This document shows positions 51,266-60,727 of a DNA stretch of 64,000 nt, one piece after another. Origin of the DNA: an uncultured Eubacteriales bacterium (GTDB lineage: Bacteria; Bacillota; Clostridia; Oscillospirales; Acutalibacteraceae); contig CAKSHJ010000005.1 in the NCBI GenBank assembly GCA_934457095.1, forward strand, positions 34,134 to 98,133, read 5' to 3'. A program made the translations under genes and the position numbers. The notes under the pieces were generated by a model. That model searched no databases. It was not told the DNA's origin and saw only the letters and a program-made list of their open reading frames with translations. Within the stretch, counting starts at the first letter, position 1, and the number at the start of each line of letters is the position of its first letter.

Positions 51266-53392
51266 ATGGCTATCACATTTGAAAATGAAAAAATCTTATT
51301 TGATGATAAATATGGGACAGCAAAAGAAATTGATTGTTTTTTGCCGGTTCACTTAACTATAGTTGGAAAAGAAAATGATTTGTATAAAAAAGACGGTTCT
51401 CATAATGAGCAGTATTATAAATGGCAGTTTTTATATTGTTTTGTTTCTGCCGGTCTTTGTTCTAAAGATTTTATTGGTGTAGAGGTTTCTTTTCCAAAAG
51501 GTAATAAGAATTCCGCCTCTATCAAGCTTGATGCTGCGATTTTTGATAATAAAGATTGGTTTGAACATTATAGTGCATTACACACCAAAAAAGATGACTC
51601 AAAGTGGGATGAACTTAATTGGCTGAAAGAACACTTAATTTGTGGTATTGAATTCAAAAAAGAAGGAAGTAAGGATATTAAAGGTGTTTTCAATAGTCAG
51701 TTGAAGGCATATATGAATGAATCTTCAAAAGAAACTGTCTTTGGCATTTTATACGATGAAGGTCGTTTATATTTATTTAAAGGCGTTGGTAAGCAATATC
51801 TTAGATTAAGTGACGAATTTAATATAGAAAACAAAGGAAAGATAGATGCGACATATGATGTTCCGGATCCGTACGTGAATCTTCTTTCTTTTGATGGAAT
51901 GTTAAAATATAATTCTATAGCATCACAGTTAACTGATTATTCAGGCAGACATCTTATTGATTTGGGAATCATTTCAAAAACGGACTCCCGTAAACTCAAT
52001 GATGCGCTTTATCAAATCCTTCATACTATGGACAAGTGTGGGTTGGTTAACCAAAAAGGTTATAACATACTTATCCAGTTGTTAGCATTAAAAATTTATG
52101 ATGAAAAACATAACGACGGCGATTTGAAGTTCTATATAAATCCCGACGAAATGAACTACACCGCGCTTACAGATGACGGTATTCAAGATTTCTTAAATAG
52201 ATTAGAAAAATTAAGAGAAGATGCTAAAACCGCGTATATTAAGATACTAAGTGAAAACTATTTTAATAACGCTAATGCTAATCAAGTAAAAGTTGCAATT
52301 CAAATTGTTAAGCAATTCCAAAATTATAGCTTCACGCATTCTGAACGCAACAATCTTTACCAGTTGGTATTCTATAAGTTTGCTTCTCAATTTAGCAAGG
52401 CTGATAACGCACAATTTATTACACCTTTGCAAATAATAGATTTCATTGTAGATATTGTTAATCCCAAACATAACGAAAGTATTATTGATCCTACTGTTGG
52501 TATTGCTGACTTCCTGTCCGTTTCCTATGTAAAATCAGATGGTAAATTGGATGACACTAACGTATATGGTATGGATATTGATGAGGACATGGTTAAATTA
52601 GCCACTCTTAACATGTTGTTGAACGGTGATGGCAATGCAACGATTGAGGCTAAAAGTGATGGTTTGGGCTCTATTTTGTCTAAATTTGGCGATGACGGTA
52701 AAATATTAGAGTTAGTGCCTAAAACGGAAAGCAGATTGCACAATTACAACGGCAACTGGGATAAACGTGTAGATGGTAAAAAACTCAAAAAATTTGATAT
52801 TGTGTTAACAAATCCTCCGTTTGGCGAAGCGCGTTCTTGGATACCTGCTGACTCGGAAAAAGGGGTAGCGGAATGTTACGAATTATGGAACAGATATAAG
52901 CAAACCAAAATTGATATGGGTGTTATTTTTCTAGAAAATGCTGTTCGCGTTTTGAGAGAAAATGGAAGAATGGCCATTGTTCTTTCAAATTCTATTGCGT
53001 CAATTGATGCACATTCGGAAGCAAGAAAATGGCTTTGTGAAAACATGAGAATAGTTGCAATTGTTGATCTTCCCTCTAATATATTTGCAGAAGCCGGTGT
53101 ATCACCTACAATTATTTTCGCATATAAGCCTTCAAAAAAAGAACTTGAAAAATTGTTGAAAAATGATTATCAGGTATTTTCTCGCGAAATTAAGAAAGTG
53201 GGTTATGAGGTTAAGACCAAAAATAAAGTCAAATGTTTTGAGACACAATACAAAATTAATCCTGTGACTTTTGAAAAGGAAATCAATAGTGATGGAACAG
53301 CTAAGTTAGATGAAGAGTTTACAGAAACTGTAAAGAATTTCAAATTATGGTGTAATACCCAAGAAGATACTCTTAAAAAATTGTTCCTTTAA
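51266..53392 (+). CDS. N6-adenine DNA methyltransferase with fused HsdR_N-like nuclease domain
   Basis: 708 aa. Residues about 60-170 show a PD-(D/E)xK-type core: SIKLDAAIFD (Asp89), GIEFKKEG (Glu129, Lys131), and NSQLKAYM, as in the N-terminal nuclease domain of type I R subunits. Residues about 230-340 are a helical linker. The C-terminal half is an HsdM-like gamma-class methylase: SAM motif IIDPTVGIADFL (about 408), catalytic NPPF (about 516), and IVDLPSNIFAEAGVSPTI. The specificity gene follows after 11 nt. No separate hsdR with helicase motifs is present, so cleavage, if any, would come from the fused domain, similar in layout to type IIB/IIG enzymes. RBS GCGAGGT. Confidence 0.85.
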   Translation: MAITFENEKILFDDKYGTAKEIDCFLPVHLTIVGKENDLYKKDGSHNEQYYKWQFLYCFVSAGLCSKDFIGVEVSFPKGNKNSASIKLDAAIFDNKDWFEHYSALHTKKDDSKWDELNWLKEHLICGIEFKKEGSKDIKGVFNSQLKAYMNESSKETVFGILYDEGRLYLFKGVGKQYLRLSDEFNIENKGKIDATYDVPDPYVNLLSFDGMLKYNSIASQLTDYSGRHLIDLGIISKTDSRKLNDALYQILHTMDKCGLVNQKGYNILIQLLALKIYDEKHNDGDLKFYINPDEMNYTALTDDGIQDFLNRLEKLREDAKTAYIKILSENYFNNANANQVKVAIQIVKQFQNYSFTHSERNNLYQLVFYKFASQFSKADNAQFITPLQIIDFIVDIVNPKHNESIIDPTVGIADFLSVSYVKSDGKLDDTNVYGMDIDEDMVKLATLNMLLNGDGNATIEAKSDGLGSILSKFGDDGKILELVPKTESRLHNYNGNWDKRVDGKKLKKFDIVLTNPPFGEARSWIPADSEKGVAECYELWNRYKQTKIDMGVIFLENAVRVLRENGRMAIVLSNSIASIDAHSEARKWLCENMRIVAIVDLPSNIFAEAGVSPTIIFAYKPSKKELEKLLKNDYQVFSREIKKVGYEVKTKNKVKCFETQYKINPVTFEKEINSDGTAKLDEEFTETVKNFKLWCNTQEDTLKKLFL

Positions 53393-53403
53393 GGAGAGTT
53401 GTA

Positions 53404-54903
53404 ATGAAAGCATATATTGATATTCCTCAATACACAACATTATCAAATATAAAGAGCCGAGGATATACTTTGTCTGCTACACAGTATAAATCTTTCTGTA
53501 TTGACAATCAATGCAGAAAAAGTGTTGGTGAATTTTTAGACAGAGAATTGGTTAGAACTGATCTGGGAGTAGAAGTTGGTAGTGAATCATATGTAGAAAA
53601 ATCAAAATACATATTCATAAAGACTAAGGCTCTTCAGGAAGAATCATATTTGCTTAATGAATCTAAAGATGCCTTTGAATATATTCCACCACAAAACTTT
53701 ATGAAAATGAACTTAAAAAAAGGCGATATTCTTATTTCAAAGGATAGCAATGTCGGCGAAATTGTAATCCTTGAGAAAGATTATCCCAATGCTATGCTTT
53801 GCGGTGGAATATATAGATTACCCATAACGAAAAACAAGTTATATTTGCTTGCAATGTGTAAACATTCCATTTTTAGAGATCAAATTGATTTTTTGGTTCC
53901 GAGAGGATCTACAATTAGACATGGAAAAACTAAATTTTTAGAATGTGAAATTCCGCTACCCGTAACGAACACGGAAAAGACTATTGAATATGTTGAATGT
54001 TTGATGACCGCTATTATTAACAAAGAAATTGCAATACGCCAAAAGCATAAAATGTTAATAAAATCCATCGATGAAGAATTACAAAAAAATCAAAAAGATG
54101 GTGAACTTTGTTATTCTCAGCCTACTATAAGTGAAATCATGTCAATGGATAGAATGGATTCATCGCTCTATTCTCATAAGTTTAAAAAGAAAGAATATTT
54201 GATTACAAATTATAAGTATGGATACGATTCTTTGACAGATTTGGGTTATAGGGGGGTTCGCGGAACATCACTGGAAAGCAATTATATTAAAAATAGAATT
54301 GATAGCGATGTTTATATGCCGGGATTTTATAAACTAATAATACCCACAAATATTACTCCATATGGTACAGTCGCGAAGACCTCTTACATTGGAACGCCTG
54401 TAAAGTTAAAAACAATAAAAAAAGGAGATATTGTTTTTGGTGGCGAAGGATATGGAAAAGGCAAGTCATTTGTAGTGTTAGAGAACGAAGAAAATGTTGC
54501 AACGAATTACCATGGTATTCGCATTGTTTGTGAAAAAGACCAGTCGATGACTCAAAAGGTTTTTGTGAAGTGCGTGCTAACATATTTAAGGGAAAAAGGG
54601 TTAATAGATAATTATGGAGTTGGTGGAAATGGAGGACATTTTGCTCCGGCATATTTTTATCTTGCAAAAATCCCAAATTTCCCAGAAGAAAAAGTCAAAG
54701 AAATAGCATCTCTGTACCACAACAATATTGTCGAATATAATACTGCTAACTGTACAATGAAGGACTTCTTAGAATTTGATAACAAGTTCAATGAACAAGT
54801 CGGTATTTATGAAATAGATAAATCTCTTAAATATCTACAAGAAAAACTTAATTTGGCAATTCGAAACATTGCGGATAATGTTGAAGTGGATATTGCTTTT
54901 TGA
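53404..54903 (+). CDS. Restriction-modification specificity subunit (HsdS-like)
   Basis: 499 aa. Two target-recognition halves: the first about 1-200 (KKGDILISKDSNVGEIVILE; VPRGSTIRHGKTKFLECEIPLP) ending in a helical spacer (TIEYVECLMTAIINKEIAIRQ), the second about 230-470 with the parallel motif KKGDIVFGGEGYGKGKSFVV and LAKIPNFPEEKVKEIASLYH. This duplicate layout with KxGD and long helices is that of HsdS-type subunits, and it gives a bipartite recognition site. RBS AAGGAGAG. Confidence 0.85.
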   Translation: MKAYIDIPQYTTLSNIKSRGYTLSATQYKSFCIDNQCRKSVGEFLDRELVRTDLGVEVGSESYVEKSKYIFIKTKALQEESYLLNESKDAFEYIPPQNFMKMNLKKGDILISKDSNVGEIVILEKDYPNAMLCGGIYRLPITKNKLYLLAMCKHSIFRDQIDFLVPRGSTIRHGKTKFLECEIPLPVTNTEKTIEYVECLMTAIINKEIAIRQKHKMLIKSIDEELQKNQKDGELCYSQPTISEIMSMDRMDSSLYSHKFKKKEYLITNYKYGYDSLTDLGYRGVRGTSLESNYIKNRIDSDVYMPGFYKLIIPTNITPYGTVAKTSYIGTPVKLKTIKKGDIVFGGEGYGKGKSFVVLENEENVATNYHGIRIVCEKDQSMTQKVFVKCVLTYLREKGLIDNYGVGGNGGHFAPAYFYLAKIPNFPEEKVKEIASLYHNNIVEYNTANCTMKDFLEFDNKFNEQVGIYEIDKSLKYLQEKLNLAIRNIADNVEVDIAF

Positions 54904-54925
54904 ATGACTTATAAAGGAGTATTTA

Positions 54926-55264
54926 ATGGTGTCAAAACAAGGTGTTATATATATTCTTACCAATCCATCTTTCAAAGAATACGTAAAAATCGGATATGCG
55001 GATAACGTGGATTCTCGGTTAAAACAATTGAATAACAGTGAGTGCATTCCGTTTGCTTTCCGGATTTATGCTACATATGAGGTTGAGGAACGACTGACGG
55101 ATCTAAAGCTCCATGCACTGATTGACCAACTCAATCCGAATCTGCGTTCGATTGATAATGTTGACGGTAAAAAACGAATTCGTGAGTTCTATGCTATGTC
55201 GCCCGAACTCCGCAAAGCACATCAGGAAAACGATAAAGCAGTTATGTGTGCCTACGGTTTCTAG
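54926..55264 (+). CDS. GIY-YIG nuclease family protein, possibly shortened by an amber stop
   Basis: 112 aa beginning GVIYILTNPSFKEYVKIGYA with the GVIYIL/VKIGYA halves of the GIY-YIG fold (T5orf172/MUG113-like), then a conserved-looking Arg (VDSRLKQLN) and Glu region. The frame ends at TAG 55262-55264, but continues open for 21 further codons (GKLNTESECVAELMKMYQML) before TAA 55328, suggesting that the ancestral protein was longer. RBS AAAGGAG upstream of ATG. It follows the specificity gene by 22 nt and is probably co-transcribed. Confidence 0.75.
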   Translation: MVSKQGVIYILTNPSFKEYVKIGYADNVDSRLKQLNNSECIPFAFRIYATYEVEERLTDLKLHALIDQLNPNLRSIDNVDGKKRIREFYAMSPELRKAHQENDKAVMCAYGF

Positions 55265-55377
55265 GGCAAACTTAATACCGAATCCGAATGCGTCGCAGAG
55301 CTAATGAAGATGTATCAAATGTTGGTATAAGAAAAAATTTAAATAAAACGCATTATTGATAATGTTGGTGACAAAAA

Positions 55378-56385
55378 ATGATCTTTAGCAATTCTGTATT
55401 TGAGAAAAACAAATATTCCATCGAAATTGATTTATTAAGAGATTTACAAAACATATCCAAACAACGATTATGTGATATGGGATTTGAGGTTACTGATAAA
55501 ACAGAAGAAGATTGGATCAGATTGTTTTTCAATGCTCAAAAGCGATTGATATCCAACACACCACGAAAAATATTAAAGTCAAAGGAATTTGTATGTCCGC
55601 CACAATATAGGGAAGCACTCAAAGAAATTGAAGGAAAAATTATTTATGGTCAAAGCCTCAGTATGTATATGAGTAAGACGATATTAGACCTAAAGTATAA
55701 AGATTTATTATTATTTGATTGGAATATACATCATTTGCATCTGAGTAAAAGAAAGGGTTGCGATGGCTTTGTAAAACGTAGTGATTTTGAATTGTTTGTG
55801 TTTTTCACTAAGGATACAGCGTATTTAATACAAATATATCCGCACTCTAAATCAAATTTGTACTCAACACAGGAAATGGTCAAAATTCTACACAATAATT
55901 GGCCGGATCTTATTGCTACCAATAAAATTCAAGGGGTATTATCTAAAAAAATAACAGATGCTGATTATGGTTCGCTTAGAAAAGCAGGTGTTAATACATT
56001 TGTTGAAGTTGGTGATGAAACCATTTATGGTGTCATAGGTGGAGGATACGCGACGGATAAATCATCTGTTGACGTTACACGCAACTCCGATTACTGGAAA
56101 CAATTAATGAGCGATTATCAAAAACTTATTGTGTCGGAGACGAACAATATTATAGATGGTATTAGCAGATTATTAGATAAAACCGCAAATAGGTGCTTGG
56201 ACATACGGTTAATCTATTTGAATGATGATGAATTGACTTTTTATGAAAAGTCAAATGATGTATGTTTACAGTTGTATAGAGAAGAATCATACTACCGCCT
56301 ATGTTCTCCAAGGGATTTATTTTTCAATGCAGATTATTATAACCCACGAGGGATGCATTTGGCCAACAAAATACATATAAGTTAA
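55378..56385 (+). CDS. Uncharacterised protein paired with the HEPN gene
   Basis: 335 aa, not recognised. Visible: an N-terminal helical part (1-80), a central segment DWNIHHLHLSKRKGC (about 119) followed by strand-rich sequence ELFVFFTKDTAYLIQIYPHS, and a C-terminal part with ELTFYEKSNDVCLQLYRE. The HHLH and the later YPH supply clustered histidines that could bind metal, as in some RNases and toxins, but no known motif is complete. It is separated from the ApeA-like gene by 15 nt, so the two are one operon. AT-rich (about 35% GC by eye), unlike the backbone. No strong ribosome site at ATG 55378. Confidence 0.6.
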   Translation: MIFSNSVFEKNKYSIEIDLLRDLQNISKQRLCDMGFEVTDKTEEDWIRLFFNAQKRLISNTPRKILKSKEFVCPPQYREALKEIEGKIIYGQSLSMYMSKTILDLKYKDLLLFDWNIHHLHLSKRKGCDGFVKRSDFELFVFFTKDTAYLIQIYPHSKSNLYSTQEMVKILHNNWPDLIATNKIQGVLSKKITDADYGSLRKAGVNTFVEVGDETIYGVIGGGYATDKSSVDVTRNSDYWKQLMSDYQKLIVSETNNIIDGISRLLDKTANRCLDIRLIYLNDDELTFYEKSNDVCLQLYREESYYRLCSPRDLFFNADYYNPRGMHLANKIHIS

Positions 56386-56400
56386 ATTGAGGTGAAAAAT

Positions 56401-57831
56401 ATGGAACTTCCGTATAGAGGTAGTGGTAAAGTATATTATGCCGACAAAGAGTATCAGTGTGATTTGTATTACAACGAAAGACAAGGTGGCATAATATTAA
56501 AAATCAATGTCAAAAACAAAAATAAGATAGGAAGTTTTTTGGAAGTTCCTTTGGAAATGCCATATTTATGTGGACAATTGGATTCCGGATTCAAATTCAC
56601 TTTGCTTGATTTGAGAAGGTTAAGAACCAAAGACATGATATCTTATAGCACAACTGTGTTTACTTTTGATGCTTCATATATTCTTTGTGGTATTGGTGAA
56701 AAAGGACAAACGGAACAAACTTTTTATAAAGCCCATTATACTTTATCGGATATAATCGAGTGGGGTGAAGAATCCGCTTATTATATTGGTGAAAACTATG
56801 AAGTAAGAAGTAAAAAGGAAGATGTCAAAAAGCAAATATATAGCAGCCAAAAGTTTACCATTAATTATTTGGTATATGGTTCTTTTTTGCCATGTGTTGA
56901 TAGAGAATTGTTGACTGAAAAGATCGAGTTAAAACAACATGGTGTTATTGAAATAAGTTTTAAGGATGAACAAACATTTATCCATTTTAATGAAATATTT
57001 GAAAAGTTAACGCGGTTATTAGAAATATCAACTCGAAGAATAATAAATGTTGAAGCTGTTAGTGTTTATTCTCATGAAATATTTGATAATTATGGTGACA
57101 GAAATATTGAGCGCAATATAGAGGTCTATGGTGAAAATATAAAAGAAAATGAAATGAAAACATTTTCCCGAAGTCGTAGTTGGAAATGGATTAATTTAGG
57201 AGAATTAATAGAACAAAATTCGTTCGAAAATTATTTTTCAAAGCATGATAAATTAGCACCAATAATCGAATTGTTTTTAGAGCCTTTTTATGTCGAAAAG
57301 AGTTCTGAAACAAGAGTATTTCTCAATTTGGTTCAAGCGTTAGAAACATATCATTCGCGTTTTGTCACTAATGACATTAACGAATTCAAGCAGCGAGTTG
57401 ATAACCTTTTATCTTCTTTTGGAGAGACACGTGCTGACGAATATAAAACTTATTTATTAGCACATAGCAATAAGTTTATCACTCTTGAAAGCAGACTTGC
57501 GGATCTATTACTCGCTGAATGGAAAATACACTTTGATACCGGAGATATTAATTATCAAGATTTCCCATCAATCATTGCTCATTCTCGAAATTATTATATT
57601 CATTACGATGAAGGCTTAAAGGATAAATATAGAATTCTATCTCAAGAAGAATTGCAGATATATAATACTGTATTGATTGAAATTTTAGAGTATTACATTT
57701 TATTAGAACTCGGTTTTGTTGAAACAAATGGAAAATTGAAAAAGAAAATAACAGAAAGATGGGGTAATGTTTCGCGACATTTAGAAATTGTAGCAGCTTC
57801 AAAGAACTGCAACGCAAATGACAACACTTGA
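56401..57831 (+). CDS. ApeA-like HEPN-domain defence protein
   Basis: 476 aa. The N-terminal half (1-190) is beta-rich (for example GKVYYADKEYQCDLYYNERQ), like the substrate- or trigger-sensing domain of ApeA proteins; the C-terminal part is helical and carries the HEPN RNase motif R-x4-H in AHSRNYYIHYDEG (Arg about 396, His about 401). ApeA (an anti-phage HEPN protein) acts by abortive cleavage of RNA in known examples; assignment here is by architecture. Start at ATG 56401, 7 nt after GAGGTG; the GTG 9 nt earlier is part of that ribosome site. Ends in a 14-nt overlap with the next gene. Confidence 0.7.
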   Translation: MELPYRGSGKVYYADKEYQCDLYYNERQGGIILKINVKNKNKIGSFLEVPLEMPYLCGQLDSGFKFTLLDLRRLRTKDMISYSTTVFTFDASYILCGIGEKGQTEQTFYKAHYTLSDIIEWGEESAYYIGENYEVRSKKEDVKKQIYSSQKFTINYLVYGSFLPCVDRELLTEKIELKQHGVIEISFKDEQTFIHFNEIFEKLTRLLEISTRRIINVEAVSVYSHEIFDNYGDRNIERNIEVYGENIKENEMKTFSRSRSWKWINLGELIEQNSFENYFSKHDKLAPIIELFLEPFYVEKSSETRVFLNLVQALETYHSRFVTNDINEFKQRVDNLLSSFGETRADEYKTYLLAHSNKFITLESRLADLLLAEWKIHFDTGDINYQDFPSIIAHSRNYYIHYDEGLKDKYRILSQEELQIYNTVLIEILEYYILLELGFVETNGKLKKKITERWGNVSRHLEIVAASKNCNANDNT

Positions 57832-58090
57832 AAACTTATATTACGGTAATATCATACCGATTGAACACAGCCTTAAGCAAGGGAGCACATATAGTGATGT
57901 GTTAGGTTATATTGATCGTCATCAGGATGAATTACTTTCAACACTAACTGGACAGCAGAAAGAAATATTTGAAAAGTTCAAAGACCGCGAAGTTGAACTG
58001 CGTGGTGTGAACGAACGGCAAGCCTTCACCGAAGGATTTAAACTTGCAACAAAACTTCTCATCGAAGTGATACAAGACACGAACGAATAA
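57818..58090 (+). CDS. Small DUF6809-type protein
   Basis: 90 aa: TTLENLYYGNIIPIEHSLKQ, a helical middle, and AFTEGFKLATKLLIEVIQD at the end. I recognise the LYYGNI...GF pattern as the small DUF6809-type proteins carried by integrative elements of Clostridia; function unknown. Overlaps the ApeA-like gene by 14 nt. Confidence 0.7.
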   Translation: MTTLENLYYGNIIPIEHSLKQGSTYSDVLGYIDRHQDELLSTLTGQQKEIFEKFKDREVELRGVNERQAFTEGFKLATKLLIEVIQDTNE

Positions 58091-58154
58091 GCAAATTAAA
58101 TATCAAAAAAGCAGCGAACAAAGTCAACTGTAAATTGTTTTTTTCGCTGTTGCT

Positions 58155-59159
58155 TTATTCAACTGTAATAATCCCAAGAGCTTCTTCTGCGGATATTTTG
58201 CCGGCAAGGTATGCTTTCCTTTCCTGTTCAGCTTTGCTCAGCCAATCGTAATACTGCGTAAGTGTAAGGCTGTTTGCGGTTGCATTGGAAAAGTCATTTG
58301 TTCGCTCAAAGCGTTTGTACATTTTTCTCTTTGTTCTGTCGAAGGTTTGTATAACCGAATCCCGAGCGGCATCACGCTTATGCTTCAAAGCAGGAGCAAT
58401 TTGCTTACAGGTCTTATTATCACGGATAATTCTGTCACAGTACAGAGTTGTCCGTTTTGTTTTCGGAATAAAGTATTTGCCGCAGCATTGGCAAATGGTA
58501 ACATTCGGCTGATTTTCAATAAACCGCATCATTAAGAAAATATAGTAATCTATCAGCGAGCGAAAACGGTATTGCACGGTAACTTTTTCGCCGAGTGTCT
58601 GTATTTGCGTAAACTCTGCACTTTTAAAAATGCTGTATTTATTTTCCATATCAAGCGGTGTTCCGCAACGCAAATCATACAGTATGTCGCTGATAAGAAA
58701 TTGCAATTTCATTACCGATGACAGACAATCGGTAATTTTTGCCTCGCTGTTTATTAAATACATTGCCGAGCCGTCATCAGGCGGAAGTTGGTCTTCTAAA
58801 AGCGTCCGCAGTAATGTTCCGTGCAGAGGATTTGACTCTTCCAAAGCTCCAATAAGTTTATGAACCGTTTTCAGAATTTCTGCATAAGCATCAACATCTA
58901 TGCCGGCTTCTCCGAAGTCGCCGTCTGTTATTTCAACGTATGAGTCTTCGCACATATTTTCAATATGCTCCAATAACTCTGCATAGTATTTAAAATTTAA
59001 TTCGGAAAACGCTATGATTTCATCATTGACCGTAGTACGTTCCACTTTTATTGTCTCACCGCTTTTGACGGTGAGATTTCTTTTTATAGTTCCGTCATCA
59101 TTCACGGATACATACAAACCGCATATATTTTGCAATGGATTTTCACCGCCTTGTCTCAA
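58155..59159 (-). CDS. DUF6076-type zinc-ribbon protein
   Basis: 334 aa. The C-terminal part has a zinc ribbon CQCCGKYFIPKTKRTTLYCD with a further Cys (NKTC) ten residues on, in a CGNR-like context; the N-terminal 200 residues are acidic and helical. I take it as DUF6076, common on Clostridial integrative elements and of unknown role, possibly DNA-binding regulation. The start is uncertain: TTG 59159 is the longest, while TTG 59135 has AAGGCGG at a suitable distance. It faces away from the repA gene and may share the regulatory gap 59160-59572. Confidence 0.65.
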   Translation of the reverse strand: MRQGGENPLQNICGLYVSVNDDGTIKRNLTVKSGETIKVERTTVNDEIIAFSELNFKYYAELLEHIENMCEDSYVEITDGDFGEAGIDVDAYAEILKTVHKLIGALEESNPLHGTLLRTLLEDQLPPDDGSAMYLINSEAKITDCLSSVMKLQFLISDILYDLRCGTPLDMENKYSIFKSAEFTQIQTLGEKVTVQYRFRSLIDYYIFLMMRFIENQPNVTICQCCGKYFIPKTKRTTLYCDRIIRDNKTCKQIAPALKHKRDAARDSVIQTFDRTKRKMYKRFERTNDFSNATANSLTLTQYYDWLSKAEQERKAYLAGKISAEEALGIITVE

Positions 59160-59572
59160 AGTGTTTTTGTGTGATTTTCATCATTAACACTTTGATATTT
59201 AGAAGATATAAAAATTACAGTATCATTATAACAAACCAGGCGAAAAAAGAAAAGCTTTAAAAATTGAATAGTCTGCTGTGAGGATACACGGTGTGCACTT
59301 TGCGATGACAGCATCATATTTTTGATGTGTTCAGGAGGAAGGGGCTGATTGCTCTCGAAAGGACGGACGAGCGAAGAAGGCGGCTGTGAAATACGCGGTC
59401 AGGAAAAGAGCGCAGGAACAAAACAGATGTACAGACAAATCGGCAATCAGGGAAAATGCAAACTTCCTCTTGCACGGAAACTGACACTGCTGAATTTTGA
59501 TATTTGAAAGGTAGGAGTGGTATATGATTGTTCTGAAATCATCAATCAAAAAGAATAAAGGAGTGAAATTAT
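59160..59572 (+). other. Gap upstream of the RepA-like gene
   Basis: 413 nt holding one candidate small frame (59349-59507). Otherwise AT-rich on the left (59165-59240) and GC-richer in the middle. No clear promoter pair. Confidence 0.35.
59349..59507 (+). CDS. Candidate 52-residue protein
   Basis: TTG start 10 nt after a perfect AGGAGG (59333-59338); basic protein with two Cys (GGCEIRGQEK; GNQGKCKLPLARKL). No family recognised. The ribosome site is the main support; the TTG start and short length leave it doubtful. Confidence 0.3.
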   Translation: MLSKGRTSEEGGCEIRGQEKSAGTKQMYRQIGNQGKCKLPLARKLTLLNFDI

Positions 59573-60727
59573 ATGAACGAAACAAAAAATATGCTCACCG
59601 TGGTAGACGGTGAAACACTGATGGATATGAAGCTTCCGCCGACGAAGTTTTGCGTTGAAACACTTTTGCCACAGGGTATTTCCATACTCGGCGGTGCGCC
59701 GAAAATCGGAAAATCCTGGTTGGTGCTTGATTTGTGCGTCCGCATTGCAAAGGGTGAAGCGATATGGAATTTATCAACACAAAAAGGCACAACCCTATAC
59801 CTCTGTTTGGAAGACCCATTGAACAGAATACAGCAAAGACTTTGTATGCTTACAGATGAAGTACCTGAGAACGCATATTTTGCAACCATGGCAGGAACGC
59901 TTGCAGATGGGCTGTGCGAACAAATACGCAATTTTGTTTCGGAGCATCCTGACACGGTGCTTGTTGCTGTTGATACTTTTCAAATTATCCGTGCAAGCAC
60001 CACCGACACATCTTACGCAAACGATTATGATGATGTAAGAAAAATGAAACATCTTGCAGATGAATTGGAAATTTCTATTCTGCTTGTGCACCATTTACGA
60101 AAGCAGGGAGACGGCGACCCGCTGAATAAAATATCTGGGACAACAGGAATCAGCGGAGCGATGGATGCGATATTCGTTCTTGATAAAAGCAAACGAAATG
60201 CAGATACGGCAACGCTCGTTTGCACGGGCAGAGATATTGAATACCGTGAAATGGAAATGAAGCTGTCAAAAGAAAATTGTGTTTGGACTCTTGTTTCGGA
60301 CAGTCTTGAAAATCCGCAGATGATACTGCCCGATGAAATGGTATCGCTTGTGGAGCTTATGAAAGCACAAAAATTCTTTAGCGGAACGAACAGCGAATTC
60401 ACAGAACTTTTTAATTCGCACTACGGCAAAAGGCTGTCTGCAAAAAGTTTTAAACAGATGATGAACCGCTGGCGATATTCGCTGGAAGAACAGGGCGTGC
60501 AGTTTACAAACCGCAGAAGCAACGGGCAACGGCTTGTGGATATTTCTTATTCTTTTGACCGTGACGAAAGTGCCGTAAGTGACGTAAAGATATTGGACGG
60601 TAAATTCTGCGTTCCTTCCGTCCCTTGCGCCCCTGTAAGCGAACGTGTGGCTCTTTCGGCAAAAACTGCGGAAAGTACCCGACAGCAGAATGAAACGGCG
60701 AAATTCGGCGACAGGAGGCAAATATGA
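59573..60727 (+). CDS. RepA-like AAA ATPase (replicative helicase of the element)
   Basis: 384 aa, hexameric RecA-fold helicase-like ATPase: Walker A GGAPKIGKSW (about 38-47), Walker B LVAVDTFQII (about 129), and the sensor LLVHHLRKQGDG. After residue 235 a C-terminal helical region (SLVELMKAQKFFSGTNSEFTE) matches the domain left in the broken copy at 17.7 kb. Likely initiates or supports replication of the excised element. ATG with AAAGGAG upstream; stop overlaps the next gene by ATGA. Confidence 0.85.
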   Translation: MNETKNMLTVVDGETLMDMKLPPTKFCVETLLPQGISILGGAPKIGKSWLVLDLCVRIAKGEAIWNLSTQKGTTLYLCLEDPLNRIQQRLCMLTDEVPENAYFATMAGTLADGLCEQIRNFVSEHPDTVLVAVDTFQIIRASTTDTSYANDYDDVRKMKHLADELEISILLVHHLRKQGDGDPLNKISGTTGISGAMDAIFVLDKSKRNADTATLVCTGRDIEYREMEMKLSKENCVWTLVSDSLENPQMILPDEMVSLVELMKAQKFFSGTNSEFTELFNSHYGKRLSAKSFKQMMNRWRYSLEEQGVQFTNRRSNGQRLVDISYSFDRDESAVSDVKILDGKFCVPSVPCAPVSERVALSAKTAESTRQQNETAKFGDRRQI

